NCBI GenBank assembly: GCA_025358615.1
Contig: JANYIY010000006.1
Location: 1-51,771 of the forward strand
Reading direction: 5' to 3'
DNA length: 51,771 bases
From: Gammaproteobacteria bacterium
GTDB taxonomy: Bacteria; Pseudomonadota; Gammaproteobacteria; Steroidobacterales; Steroidobacteraceae
In this document: positions 15,588 through 24,056 of the stretch, in pieces
Numbering within the stretch: the stretch's first letter is position 1
Layout of the letters: each line of letters opens with the position of its first letter
Notes under the pieces: model-generated
Database searches by the model: none
Told to the model about the DNA's origin: nothing
The model's input: the letters and a program-made list of their open reading frames with translations, nothing else
Translations under genes and position numbers: made by a program

Positions 15588-16472
15588 ATGAAGCGCATTT
15601 TCCTGTTTCTCGTGACCAACTTGGCCGTACTGGCCCTGCTCAGCGTGGTGATATTCATCATCGAGCAGGTTTTCGGCGTGCGCTTGGGCCAGGGAGGCCT
15701 GGGTGGGCTGTTGGTTTTCGCAGCCGTTTTCGGTTTCGGCGGAGCACTGATCTCGCTCGCCCTATCGAAATGGACTGCCAAACGGCTGATGGGCGTGCGG
15801 GTGATCGACGCGCCGCAATCGGACGTGGAACGCTGGTTGGTCGCCACAGTCAAACGTCTGGCCGACCAAGCCCAAATCGGCATGCCCGAGGTGGGCATCT
15901 TCGAGGCGCAGGAGATGAATGCCTTCGCCACGGGCGCGCGGCGCAATGCGGCCTTGGTGGCGGTAAGCTCCGGATTGCTGCGCAGCATGTCGCGCGCCCA
16001 GATTGAGGCAGTCCTAGGTCACGAGATCAGCCATGTCGCGAATGGCGATATGGTCACACTCGCTTTGCTGCAGGGTGTGCTAAATACATTCGTGATTTTT
16101 CTCGCGCGCATCATCGGCGGCATCGTCGATCGGGCGCTGTTTAAGAACGAGCGCCAAGAGTCCGGCATCGGATTCTTTCTGACCACCATGGTCGCGCAAA
16201 TAGTCCTCGGAATTTTGGCGAGCATGATTGTCAGCTGGTATTCGCGCCGGCGGGAATTTCGTGCCGATCGTGGCGGGGCCAACCTTGCCGGCACCGGCGC
16301 TATGATCAGCGCGCTCGAGGTGCTGAAGCGCAGTCAGGGTCAGCCGATGCCGCCGCAAATGCAGGCCTTCGGTATCAACACGGGCGGCGGCGGCGGCTTC
16401 ATGCGGCTTTTCATGAGCCATCCGCCGCTCGATGAGCGAATTGCAGCCTTGCAGTCACAGGAATTGAGATGA
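15588..16472 (+). CDS. htpX: membrane zinc metalloprotease HtpX
   Basis: HtpX, 294 residues, a heat-shock-induced inner-membrane M48 protease that degrades misfolded membrane proteins alongside FtsH. Two hydrophobic segments occupy residues 4-26 and 38-60. The zinc motif is GHEISH (H145, E146, H149), and the third ligand is probably E223 in RRREFRADRGGANL. Two further TM segments lie between (about 160-180 and 197-217). The C-terminus ends with MSHPPLDERIAALQ, typical of the family. It overlaps the desaturase gene by four bases (ATGA), so the two should be co-translated. A candidate heat-shock promoter lies upstream. Confidence 0.95.
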   Translation: MKRIFLFLVTNLAVLALLSVVIFIIEQVFGVRLGQGGLGGLLVFAAVFGFGGALISLALSKWTAKRLMGVRVIDAPQSDVERWLVATVKRLADQAQIGMPEVGIFEAQEMNAFATGARRNAALVAVSSGLLRSMSRAQIEAVLGHEISHVANGDMVTLALLQGVLNTFVIFLARIIGGIVDRALFKNERQESGIGFFLTTMVAQIVLGILASMIVSWYSRRREFRADRGGANLAGTGAMISALEVLKRSQGQPMPPQMQAFGINTGGGGGFMRLFMSHPPLDERIAALQSQELR

Positions 16473-17452
16473 CTCCAGAAAATGAAATCGTGGTCGAGCC
16501 GCCGGCGGTCGAACGAGTCGGCCGTGAGCTGTCGCGCTGGTTCGGCAACAGCGACTTTGCGACGCGGCCGAAACCCACGGCGCTGCACCGCGACTCGGGC
16601 AGGCATGTCGATTGGGCTCGGGTATTGCCTTTCCTATTGATGCACGTCGCCTGCCTGGCCGTGATCTGGGTGGGCTTCAGCTGGGTCGCGCTGTTGGTGA
16701 CGTTGGCGCTCTACCTCGTGCGCATGTTCGCCATTACCGGCTTCTATCATCGCTATTTTTCCCACCGCACCTTCAAGACCTCGCGCGCCGGCCAGTTCAT
16801 CTTTGGATTGCTGGGTGCCTCCGCGGTGCAGCGCGGCCCTATTTGGTGGGCAGCACACCATCGCCACCATCATGTCTACTCGGACAAGCCCGACGATGTC
16901 CATTCACCAGTGCAACACGGTTTCTTTTGGAGCCACATGGGCTGGTTCATGTCGCACAAGCATTTCGCCGCGGACCTTTCGCGGGTGAAGGATCTGCTCA
17001 AGTATCCGGAGCTGCGCTTCCTGGATCGTTTCGATATTGCAGTGCCCACCCTGCTCGGCGTGGGCGTTTTCTTGCTGGGGGTGCTGCTCAAGCATGTGGC
17101 GCCGGGCTTGGGCACGAGCGGCTGGCAGATGCTGGTGTGGGGATTCTTCATCTCCACCGTGTTGGTTTATCACGGTACCTATACCATCAACTCCCTGTCC
17201 CATGTGTTTGGGCGTCAGCGCTACAAGACCGGCGACGCCAGCCGCAACAACGTCTGGCTGGCCATCATCACCTTGGGAGAAGGCTGGCATAACAACCACC
17301 ATCACTACCCGGCGTCGGCGCGCCAGGGCTTTTACTGGTGGGAATTCGACATTACATTCTACCTGTTGAAGCTGATGTCTTTTTTTGGCGTGATCTGGGA
17401 CCTAAAGCCCGTGCCGGCCGCCGTACGCGAGGGAGCCGGCAAGCGGCTCTAA
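16469..17452 (+). CDS. acyl-CoA (delta-9-type) fatty acid desaturase
   Basis: A 327-residue membrane di-iron desaturase that puts a double bond into acyl chains and so adjusts membrane fluidity. The three histidine boxes are complete: HRYFSH (H94-H99), HHRHHH (H130-H135) and HNNHHH (H274-H279). Four TM segments are predicted around 51-90, 108-125 and 192-235. Length and motifs match bacterial acyl-CoA desaturases (DesA/DesC type). Electron supply would come from a ferredoxin or cytochrome b5-like partner; none is adjacent. The ATGA overlap with htpX suggests that membrane repair and membrane remodelling are co-expressed. Confidence 0.92.
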   Translation: MTPENEIVVEPPAVERVGRELSRWFGNSDFATRPKPTALHRDSGRHVDWARVLPFLLMHVACLAVIWVGFSWVALLVTLALYLVRMFAITGFYHRYFSHRTFKTSRAGQFIFGLLGASAVQRGPIWWAAHHRHHHVYSDKPDDVHSPVQHGFFWSHMGWFMSHKHFAADLSRVKDLLKYPELRFLDRFDIAVPTLLGVGVFLLGVLLKHVAPGLGTSGWQMLVWGFFISTVLVYHGTYTINSLSHVFGRQRYKTGDASRNNVWLAIITLGEGWHNNHHHYPASARQGFYWWEFDITFYLLKLMSFFGVIWDLKPVPAAVREGAGKRL

Positions 17453-17506
17453 TGATGCCGCGGCCCGCGCCACCGGGTTCGCGCCGCGCAGCCATTGCTA
17501 CCGTAC

Positions 17507-18937
17507 ATGCCTCGCCCGCCTGAATTAAACACCTTGGGGGAGCTCAAGGCGGCGGTAGGCGCCGGCTCCTGGCTGGACTCGGCGGAAGCGATTGAGCCGT
17601 ATCTCAACGACTTTCGCCGCCTGTACCATGGTGCGGCCCCCTTGGTGCTGTTGCCGCGCAGCGTGGATGAGGTCGCGCGAATTCTGCAGATTTGCGACCG
17701 TGAGGAAGTCGCGGTGGTACCGCATGGCGGCAACACCGGCTACTGCGGCGGCGCCACGCCCAATGCAAGCGGGTCGCAAATCGTGCTGTCCCTGCGCAAG
17801 CTGAATCGTGTGCGGCAAATCGACGCCGCCAACTATTCCATGATCATCGAAGCGGGATGCACCCTCGCCGAGGCACAGCGCGCCGCCCGCGAAGTGCAGC
17901 GGCTGTTCCCGTTGAGCTTGGGGTCGGAGGGCACCGCACAGATCGGCGGGAATCTCTCCACCAATGCCGGCGGCACGGCGGTCCTGCGCTACGGCATGAT
18001 GCGCGATCTGGTGCTGGGACTCGAAGTGGTGCTGGCGGACGGCCGGGTCTTGCACGGCCTGAAGAGCTTGCGCAAGGACAATACCGGCTACGATGTCAAA
18101 TCCCTCTTCGTGGGCGCGGAAGGTACTTTGGGCATCATTACCGCGGCTTCTTTGAAACTATTTCCAGCGCCGGCCGATACCGCCACCGCGCTGGTCGGCA
18201 TCGACTCGCCGCGGCAAGCATTGGACCTGCTGGCCCGCCTGCGCACTGCAGCCGGGGATCAGGTCACTTCCTTCGAATTGATGCCGCGTCTGGCGGTGGA
18301 GCTCACGGTCAAGCACATCACGGGCGTCGCCGATCCATTGCAGCAGGGTACGCCCTGGTACTTGCTCATCGAGTTGTCTTCGCCGAATCCGCGGCAAGAT
18401 CTGCTCAGCCTGTTGACCGCCGCTCTGGAGGATGCCGCGGCGCGCGGCGTCATAGCCGATGCGATGCTCGCGAGCTCGATCGCACAATCCCAAGCCATGT
18501 GGAAGTTGCGCGAATCGGTACCGGAGGCGCAACGCCAGCACGGCGCGAGCCTCAAGCACGATGTCTCCGTGCCGGTATCGGCCATCCCCACTCTCATCGA
18601 AGAAGGTTCTGCGCTGGTACAGCGCCTGGCTCCCGACGGCGATGTGATCTCCTATGGCCATGCGGGCGACGGTAATCTGCATTTCAACGTCAGTCAGAAG
18701 CCCGGCATCGACGTCAAGAGCTTCATGGCGCGCGCCCCGCTGCTGGAGCTCGCCATGTTCGATCTGGTGGAAAGTCTCGGCGGCAGCATCAGTGCCGAGC
18801 ATGGCATCGGGCGGCTGAAGGCCGAGGAATTCGCGCGCCGCGCCGATCCGGTGGAACTCGCCGTCATGCACGAGTTGAAGCGCGCGCTCGATCCGAAAGG
18901 CATATTGAATCCAGGCAAGGTGTTGTGCGTACGCTGA
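17507..18937 (+). CDS. FAD-binding oxidoreductase, D-2-hydroxyacid dehydrogenase (GlcD/D2HGDH-like)
   Basis: A 476-residue FAD-linked oxidase of the vanillyl-alcohol-oxidase family. The FAD-binding domain (about 45-220) shows VVPHGGNTGYCGGATPN, SLGSEGTAQIGGNLSTNAGG and GTLGIITAASLKLFP. The C-terminal cap has SYGHAGDGNLHFNV and ISAEHGIGRLK, where histidines contact substrate and metal. These fit D-2-hydroxyglutarate or D-lactate/glycolate dehydrogenases that feed electrons to quinone or an electron-transfer flavoprotein. Start ATG 17507; a TTG at 17495 would add four residues, and neither has a strong ribosome site. It overlaps the acetyltransferase start by 13 bases. Confidence 0.88.
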   Translation: MPRPPELNTLGELKAAVGAGSWLDSAEAIEPYLNDFRRLYHGAAPLVLLPRSVDEVARILQICDREEVAVVPHGGNTGYCGGATPNASGSQIVLSLRKLNRVRQIDAANYSMIIEAGCTLAEAQRAAREVQRLFPLSLGSEGTAQIGGNLSTNAGGTAVLRYGMMRDLVLGLEVVLADGRVLHGLKSLRKDNTGYDVKSLFVGAEGTLGIITAASLKLFPAPADTATALVGIDSPRQALDLLARLRTAAGDQVTSFELMPRLAVELTVKHITGVADPLQQGTPWYLLIELSSPNPRQDLLSLLTAALEDAAARGVIADAMLASSIAQSQAMWKLRESVPEAQRQHGASLKHDVSVPVSAIPTLIEEGSALVQRLAPDGDVISYGHAGDGNLHFNVSQKPGIDVKSFMARAPLLELAMFDLVESLGGSISAEHGIGRLKAEEFARRADPVELAVMHELKRALDPKGILNPGKVLCVR

Positions 18938-19491
18938 TCGTTCCGCTGCGCACCGCCCGCCTCAATATCCGCGAGTTCGTCAAAGACGACTTCCGCGCCA
19001 TCTACGCCTACTCATCGGACGCACGTGTCACGCGCTACCTGTTTTTCGGTCCCCGCGATGAGGACAGCACCATCGACTATCTCGAAGGTCTGCTGGCTTC
19101 GCAGCGCGAACGGCCACGGACCCGGTTCGAAATGGCGGTCGAGGAAATCGAATCGGAGCGCGTGATCGGTGCCTGCGACCTGTCCTTCATCGAACGCAAT
19201 GTGGTCGACTTGGGCTACATGCTGGGCATCGAGAATTGGGGCAAGGGATACGCCACGGAGATTGCGCTGGCGCTGGTCGATGCCGCCTTCTTTGATTTGC
19301 AGGCGGATCGGGTGATTTCGACGGTCGATGTCAACAACGGCGCCTCGATCCGCGTGCTCGAGAAAATCGGCATGCGTTGGGAAGCCGTGTTTCGCAAGCA
19401 TCGCCGCGCCAAGAATCGCTGGTGGGACTGCCATCTGTTCGTCTTGCCGCGCGAAGTCTGGGAATCATCGCGAGTCAACTACACCCCGTGA
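18925..19491 (+). CDS. GNAT-family N-acetyltransferase (RimJ/RimL-like)
   Basis: A 188-residue acetyltransferase of the RimJ/RimL class, using acetyl-CoA to acetylate an amine. The start TARLNIREFVKDDF, the core GACDLSFIERNVVDLGYMLG and the acetyl-CoA pyrophosphate loop in ENWGKGYATEIALALVD are all visible, with NNGASIRVLEKIGMRWEAVF as motif B. The GTG start at 18925 lies inside the end of the oxidoreductase gene, so coupling is likely. The acceptor (protein N-terminus, antibiotic or small molecule) cannot be read from the sequence. Confidence 0.88.
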   Translation: MRTLIVPLRTARLNIREFVKDDFRAIYAYSSDARVTRYLFFGPRDEDSTIDYLEGLLASQRERPRTRFEMAVEEIESERVIGACDLSFIERNVVDLGYMLGIENWGKGYATEIALALVDAAFFDLQADRVISTVDVNNGASIRVLEKIGMRWEAVFRKHRRAKNRWWDCHLFVLPREVWESSRVNYTP

Positions 19492-19513
19492 CGGGCCTAC
19501 CTCGCGCCGCCGC

Positions 19514-19693
19514 CTACTTCCCCGAACGGCCTTCCTCGTCCTTGTCCTCGGCATCGAGCTCGCGTGCATGCTTGGTAGCGCGCTTCAGCACATCCTCGCT
19601 CGGCACGCCGGCACGACCGCTATTGCGCAAGGTCAGCAACCCGCCGACGATCGCGCCGACCACGAGAACTATGATGATGATGGCCTTGAGCAA
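19514..19693 (-). CDS. small membrane protein, DUF2897-like
   Basis: A 59-residue protein with one N-terminal TM helix (MLKAIIIIVLVVGAIVGGLL) followed by TLRNSGRAGVP and a charged tail (ELDAEDKDEEGRS). The pattern GAIVGGLL-TLR-S-P-EDVLKR-ELDA-DKD recalls the DUF2897 family of Gammaproteobacteria. The only plausible start is a TTG at 19693, 17 bases after the tesB stop; the frame is open further upstream but that part overlaps tesB out of frame. Function unknown. Confidence 0.62.
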   Translation of the reverse strand: MLKAIIIIVLVVGAIVGGLLTLRNSGRAGVPSEDVLKRATKHARELDAEDKDEEGRSGK

Positions 19694-19710
19694 GGCAGGT
19701 ATCTTGATAC

Positions 19711-20568
19711 CTACGCAGTCACGCGAATCAAGCCTTCCTGCGCTGCGCTCGCCACCAGCCGTCCGTCGCGCGCAAACACGCTGCCGCGTGTGAAGCCACG
19801 GGCGCCCGAAGCACTCGGGCTGTCGACGGCGTACAGCAACCAATCATCCACGCGCACGCTGCGGTGAAACCACATCGCATGATCGATGCTGGCAATCACC
19901 AGCTGCGGAGAAATCAGCGACACGCCATGCGGCCGCAGCGCGGTATCGAGCAGATGGAAATCGGACACGTAGGCCAGCAGGCAGCGATGCAGCGCCTCGT
20001 CGTCAGCCAGCTTGTCCACGGTCCGAAACCAGATGTGCTTAACGGGAGCGGATTTGTCCCGGCGCAGCGACCCTGGTGGCTCCACCGGGCGAAACTCGAA
20101 CGGCCGCTTCTGTTCCAGGACTCGGCGCGCCGCCTGCGGCAGCTTGTCGGCGAACTCGCGATAGTGGGACTCGATGTCCTGCAAGGACTCGGGGAGCGGC
20201 ACGTCAGGCATCGGAATCTGGTGATCGAGGCCTGTTTCCGGCGACTGGAACGAGGCGGACATATTGAAAATTTGCCGCCCGTGCTGAATGGCCACCACCC
20301 GCCGGGAAGAGAAATGCTTGCCGTCAAGCGCCCGATCGACCTCATAGACGATAGGCGCGTTGAAATCGCCGCGGCGCAGAAAATACGCGTGCAAGGAGTG
20401 CGCCACGCGATCTTCAGCCGTGGCCGTCGCCGCCACCAGTGCCTGACCCAGCACCTGGCCGCCGAACACCTGCGGACTGCCGATGTCGCGGCTCTCGCCG
20501 CGAAACAAATTCATTTCCAGCCGCTCCAGCGTCATCACCTTGATCAAATCGTCCAGCAGCTGATTCAT
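19711..20568 (-). CDS. tesB: acyl-CoA thioesterase II
   Basis: TesB, 285 residues, a double hot-dog thioesterase that hydrolyses medium- and long-chain acyl-CoA to free fatty acid and CoA in the cytosol. The first hot-dog domain has QVFGGQVLGQALVAA and HSLHAYFLRRGDFNAPIVYE; the second has LLAYVSDFHLLDTALRPHG, IASIDHAMWFHR and GARGFTRGSVFARDGRLVAS, including the conserved D and S/T and Q-type catalytic positions of the family. The ATG at 20568 is the family-standard start (MNQLLDDLIKV). It lies 17 bases downstream of the ferredoxin-NADP reductase stop and probably shares its transcript. Confidence 0.95.
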   Translation of the reverse strand: MNQLLDDLIKVMTLERLEMNLFRGESRDIGSPQVFGGQVLGQALVAATATAEDRVAHSLHAYFLRRGDFNAPIVYEVDRALDGKHFSSRRVVAIQHGRQIFNMSASFQSPETGLDHQIPMPDVPLPESLQDIESHYREFADKLPQAARRVLEQKRPFEFRPVEPPGSLRRDKSAPVKHIWFRTVDKLADDEALHRCLLAYVSDFHLLDTALRPHGVSLISPQLVIASIDHAMWFHRSVRVDDWLLYAVDSPSASGARGFTRGSVFARDGRLVASAAQEGLIRVTA

Positions 20569-20585
20569 GTTTTCACAACGCGACG

Positions 20586-21671
20586 TCAAATGCCGCCGGA
20601 TTGCCCATCGACGTCGCTGGCCCCGACACCCAGCCGCTTCTGCATGATGGGGCTGGTGGTGGTGTACTGCAGGAACTGGCGCTTTTCCGGGAACAAGTGG
20701 TGCTGGATGGCGAACGCTGTGAGCGCGGCCTCGTGAAATCCGCTCAGGATGAGCTTCTTCTTGCCGGGATAAATATTGATATCGCCGATCGCAAAGATCC
20801 CCGGGACGCTGGTCTGGAATTTCTCGGTGTCCACTTTGAGCGCGCGCTTCTCCAACGCCATGCCCCACTCCGCAATGGGACCCAACTTCGGATGCAGACC
20901 ATAGAATGCAAGAATTTTATCGGTCGACAATTGCAGTTCGCGGCCATCGGCCGTGTGTACGTCGAGCCCCACCAGCGTGTCGCCGTCCTTGCGCAGCGCC
21001 GCCGCATTGCCCTCCACCACCTGCATTTTCCCTGCGCTCACCAGTTCGCGCATGCGTGCCACGGTGGCGGGAGCTGCGCGGAATTCCGCGCGCCGGTGCA
21101 GCAGCGTCAGGGAACGCGCCTTCTCGCACAGCGCCACCGTCCAGTCCAGAGCCGAGTCTCCGCCGCCGCAGATCACGAGGTCGCGGCCATGAAAATCCGC
21201 AGCGGATTTGACGCGGTAGTGCACGCCCTTGTCTTCGAACTCCTCGACGCCGGGCAGCGCCAAGCGCCGCGGCTGAAAAGAGCCGACGCCCGCGGCGATC
21301 ACGACGGCGCCCGCGATCAGGCGGGTGCCGGCGGAGGTCGCGACGTGGAACTTGCCGCCTTCCAGGGCCTGCACTTCGGTGACTTCCTGTCCAAGATGAA
21401 AAGTCGCGTGAAATGGCTTCGCCTGTTCCAACAGCCGGTCGATCAACTCCTGAGCACCACAAATCGGCAGCGCCGGAATGTCGTAGATCGGCTTGTCCGG
21501 ATACAATTCGGTGCACTGGCCGCCGGCCTGCGCCAGCGAATCGATGATGTGCGCGCCGATTCCGAGCAGGCCGAGTTCGAAAATTTGGAACAGTCCCACG
21601 GGACCTGCGCCGATGATGACGGCCTCGACTGGGGTGGGGGCGGCCTGCGCCGCGCTGGATTCTTCCAACAT
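20586..21671 (-). CDS. ferredoxin/flavodoxin-NADP+ reductase, thioredoxin-reductase-like type
   Basis: A 361-residue flavoprotein of the TrxR-like ferredoxin-NADP+ reductase group. FAD motif VIIGAGPVGLFQIFELGLLG, then DSLAQAGGQCTELYPDKPIYDIP, which is diagnostic of this group; NADP(H) motif VICGGGDSALDW; and C-terminal FAIGDINIYPGKKKLILSGF. No CxxC redox pair is present, which rules out a thioredoxin reductase. It shuttles electrons between NADPH and ferredoxin or flavodoxin. The ATG at 21671 is preferred (AAGGA 12 bases upstream) over a TTG at 21713 that would add 14 residues. Confidence 0.92.
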   Translation of the reverse strand: MLEESSAAQAAPTPVEAVIIGAGPVGLFQIFELGLLGIGAHIIDSLAQAGGQCTELYPDKPIYDIPALPICGAQELIDRLLEQAKPFHATFHLGQEVTEVQALEGGKFHVATSAGTRLIAGAVVIAAGVGSFQPRRLALPGVEEFEDKGVHYRVKSAADFHGRDLVICGGGDSALDWTVALCEKARSLTLLHRRAEFRAAPATVARMRELVSAGKMQVVEGNAAALRKDGDTLVGLDVHTADGRELQLSTDKILAFYGLHPKLGPIAEWGMALEKRALKVDTEKFQTSVPGIFAIGDINIYPGKKKLILSGFHEAALTAFAIQHHLFPEKRQFLQYTTTSPIMQKRLGVGASDVDGQSGGI

Positions 21672-21754
21672 GTTGAGCCTGATTCCTTGAGTTTCAGCGA
21701 AAAACGCTAGCAAATTGTAGCTGAATGCGCCCGCCTCTGCGGACCGCCATGAGC

Positions 21755-21872
21755 GCTGCGACGAGCTTCAATCCCACCACCCAGGCAACCAGATTCGATC
21801 CACAGGGTACTTATGTAGGTGATTGGATCCCCGAGCTCGCGCGCTTGTCGGACGAGTATCCATCGGCCGTGG
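21755..21872 (+). pseudogene. relic of the C-terminal end of a DNA photolyase gene
   Basis: Within the 304-base gap between two genes, the plus-strand frame reads FNPTTQATRFDPQGTYVGDW followed by IPELARLSDEYPS. This corresponds to the strongly conserved region near the end of deoxyribodipyrimidine photolyases and cryptochromes (NP..Q..+FDP.G.Y+..W+PEL..L). Only about 35 residues survive; nothing upstream encodes the rest, so this is a 5'-deleted fragment. The remaining bases of the gap hold no gene I recognise. Confidence 0.65.
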
Positions 21873-21975
21873 GCGGCGGCGGCGCAGAACTAACACCGCG
21901 GCGTCACCGGCGCTCGCCAGGTCGCAATGGTATGTACATGTTTTGTCGAGCAAAATGCCTCTAAGGATGTCGAAC

Positions 21976-22785
21976 ATGCATGCGATAGTCAGCCTTTCCG
22001 AGAACCTTGCAGAAGATGAACGTGAATCTACCCGCCCGATCCGCGCCCTGAATCGCGGTCTCGAAGTGCTTATGGAATTGAATCGCCTGGAACGGGCCGC
22101 CATCAACACCCTGGCGAGTGCGGTCCGCCTGCCACGCACCACCACCTACCGAATCTTGGAAACGCTGCGCTTGGCCGGATATGTCGACCGCGACCCGCAC
22201 GACGACTGCTATCGCCCGACCATCATGGTGCGCGGCCTGTCGGATGGCTTCGATGATGAAGCCATGGTTGCGCATCTCGCGAAACCACACCTCGCTGCCT
22301 TGGGGGCCCTCATCGTTTGGCCGGTGGCAGTCGCGACACCGTCCGGCGCGACCATGATGATCCGCGCAACCACCGATCGTCAGAGCCCGCTCGCCTTGGA
22401 ACAGTACACCGCCGGCATCCGCGTACCCATGCTGGGCTCCGCCGCGGGGCGCGCCTATCTGGCGTTCTGTTCGAACCAGCAGCGCGATGCGCTGTTGGAA
22501 CTGCTGTCACGTTCCTCGCTCCCCGAAGACCGCTTGGCGCGCAGCCGCATCAATGTAGAACGGCTGCTCAACGAGACGCGTACTCAAGGATTCGGCATGG
22601 CGCATCGCGCCCGGCGCGTCTCCGAGGAAACCAGTCTCGCCATACCGGTTCGTGCCAAAGATCGGATTCTCGCCACCGTCACGGTTCGCTATGCTGCTAC
22701 CGCGGTCCCCCTGCGCACGGCGGTGGAACAGTTTCTGCCGAAGATGCGTGAGGTCGCGCAAAAGATCGAGGCTGAATTTGTCTAG
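21976..22785 (+). CDS. IclR-family transcriptional regulator (MhpR-like)
   Basis: A 269-residue IclR-type regulator. The N-terminal winged helix (about residues 17-80) reads RALNRGLEVLMELNRLERAA...LPRTTTYRILETLRLAGYV. The effector-binding domain follows, with LSDGFDDEAMVAHLAKPHL, the WPVAVATPSGATM pattern and LGSAAGRAYLAFCSNQQR. These phrases resemble MhpR, the activator of 3-(hydroxyphenyl)propionate catabolism, but no such catabolic genes are adjacent, so the target is unknown. I prefer the ATG at 21976 because AAGGA is 8 bases upstream; ATGs at 21955 and 21967 are alternatives. Its stop overlaps the convergent acvB stop by four bases. Confidence 0.85.
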   Translation: MHAIVSLSENLAEDERESTRPIRALNRGLEVLMELNRLERAAINTLASAVRLPRTTTYRILETLRLAGYVDRDPHDDCYRPTIMVRGLSDGFDDEAMVAHLAKPHLAALGALIVWPVAVATPSGATMMIRATTDRQSPLALEQYTAGIRVPMLGSAAGRAYLAFCSNQQRDALLELLSRSSLPEDRLARSRINVERLLNETRTQGFGMAHRARRVSEETSLAIPVRAKDRILATVTVRYAATAVPLRTAVEQFLPKMREVAQKIEAEFV

Positions 22786-24047
22786 AGCTTGGGAAGCCGG
22801 CTCAGTATCTGCGCGGCGATGTCTGCATAGCCACCGCCGAAATGATGACCGCCCGGCATCTTGACGGCGATGCCTTCCTTGCCGGTCAATTGCGCACACG
22901 CTGAATCGCCGTCGTTCTCGCCGTACAGACACAGGTAGGGTGGGCCGCTCCAGTGCTCTAATTCCGGTGCGGTTGCCCTGCCGCCGCTGGGGGTTCCCAG
23001 CCAGTTCTCCAGATGAAATTCGAACAAGGCGTTGTCGCTGATGCCCAGCAGCGTGGTGAGTCCCACCATGTCATGTGTTTGCGCCGGCAGGCGGTTCACC
23101 ATGAAGGGTATGGTATCGGCGCCTTGGGAGTAGCCGATCAAGAGCACATGGCTTTTGCCCCATTCGCGCGAGTAGTGCCGCATCACCCGGTCGAGATCCT
23201 GAGCGGCGCCTTGCGGGGTGCGCGGCGACCAGAAATATTTCAACGAATCCCACCCAACAATGGGAATGTGGTGCTTTGCAAGTTCCCCGGACACGCCACG
23301 GTCGAGACCCACCCAACCGCCGTCGCCGGAGAGGAAAATTCCGAACCAAGGGCTCGGGGTTCCTGGCGCTGCGGGCACGACGGTCAGCGGCAAATCCGCC
23401 ACCGGTGCCGGCAACGTAGCCGGCGCAGTCGGTGCCGACGCCGTGGTTATCTGCGCATAGGCCGCTTCGAATTGCGCCGGATCGATTTCTCCTTGCAGTG
23501 CAAGCGACTTTCCGGAGCGATTCTTCGTCCCCGATGTCTTGCACAGCGATTTTTTCAAATCGAGGTCCGGGCGCAAGCCGACGGAGAGCGCGCCTTTGAA
23601 TAGGCCGTCAGGTGCTTGTGCTAGTGTCGCAGTCACCAGCGTGGCGCCGGAGGCATAGCCCACCAGAGTCGGCTGGATGTACTGCTTGAAAGCTAATTTC
23701 GCTTGTAGGTAGCGGCTCAAATTTTCGAAATCGGCGGCCGGCGAAACGCACTTCTCCCGCGACGTTGCCAATTCGGCCAGGTAGTGACGACTATCGACGC
23801 CGGCGACGAGAGCGCCGCGCGCGGTGAGCCTTTGCGCCACGGTAATCAGGTCAAGATTCCAGCCACCGTCGCCCGATAGAAACAGCACCACGTCACGGGG
23901 CACGCCGGCGTGGGGTCCTGCAGCGCGATAAACGCTGACCTTGCCGAAGCGCCCATAGTCAAAAGCCTCGGTCGGCGTTGCCGCAGACCCCACAGCGCAC
24001 GCCATCACTACAACCAATGTCGCCACACTCGCGGCCAATCTCTGCAT
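22782..24047 (-). CDS. acvB: AcvB/VirJ-family periplasmic lysyl-phosphatidylglycerol hydrolase
   Basis: A 421-residue exported protein. The signal peptide spans residues 1-23 (MQRLAASVATLVVVMACAVG). Two VirJ-like alpha/beta-hydrolase repeats follow: the first with VVLFLSGDGGWNLDL but a degenerate nucleophile loop (GYASGAT), the second with FGIFLSGDGGWVGLDRG and the nucleophile loop IGYSQGAD. C-terminal GGHHFGGGY supplies the likely catalytic histidine. Known AcvB proteins in alphaproteobacteria hydrolyse lysyl-phosphatidylglycerol, reversing the work of the synthase next door. The ATG at 24047 has AGGTGG 6 bases upstream, overlapping the mprF stop, so the pair is a coupled operon. A GTG at 24056 would add three residues. 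Confidence 0.88.
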   Translation of the reverse strand: MQRLAASVATLVVVMACAVGSAATPTEAFDYGRFGKVSVYRAAGPHAGVPRDVVLFLSGDGGWNLDLITVAQRLTARGALVAGVDSRHYLAELATSREKCVSPAADFENLSRYLQAKLAFKQYIQPTLVGYASGATLVTATLAQAPDGLFKGALSVGLRPDLDLKKSLCKTSGTKNRSGKSLALQGEIDPAQFEAAYAQITTASAPTAPATLPAPVADLPLTVVPAAPGTPSPWFGIFLSGDGGWVGLDRGVSGELAKHHIPIVGWDSLKYFWSPRTPQGAAQDLDRVMRHYSREWGKSHVLLIGYSQGADTIPFMVNRLPAQTHDMVGLTTLLGISDNALFEFHLENWLGTPSGGRATAPELEHWSGPPYLCLYGENDGDSACAQLTGKEGIAVKMPGGHHFGGGYADIAAQILSRLPKL

Positions 24048-24056
24048 GGCCGCCAC

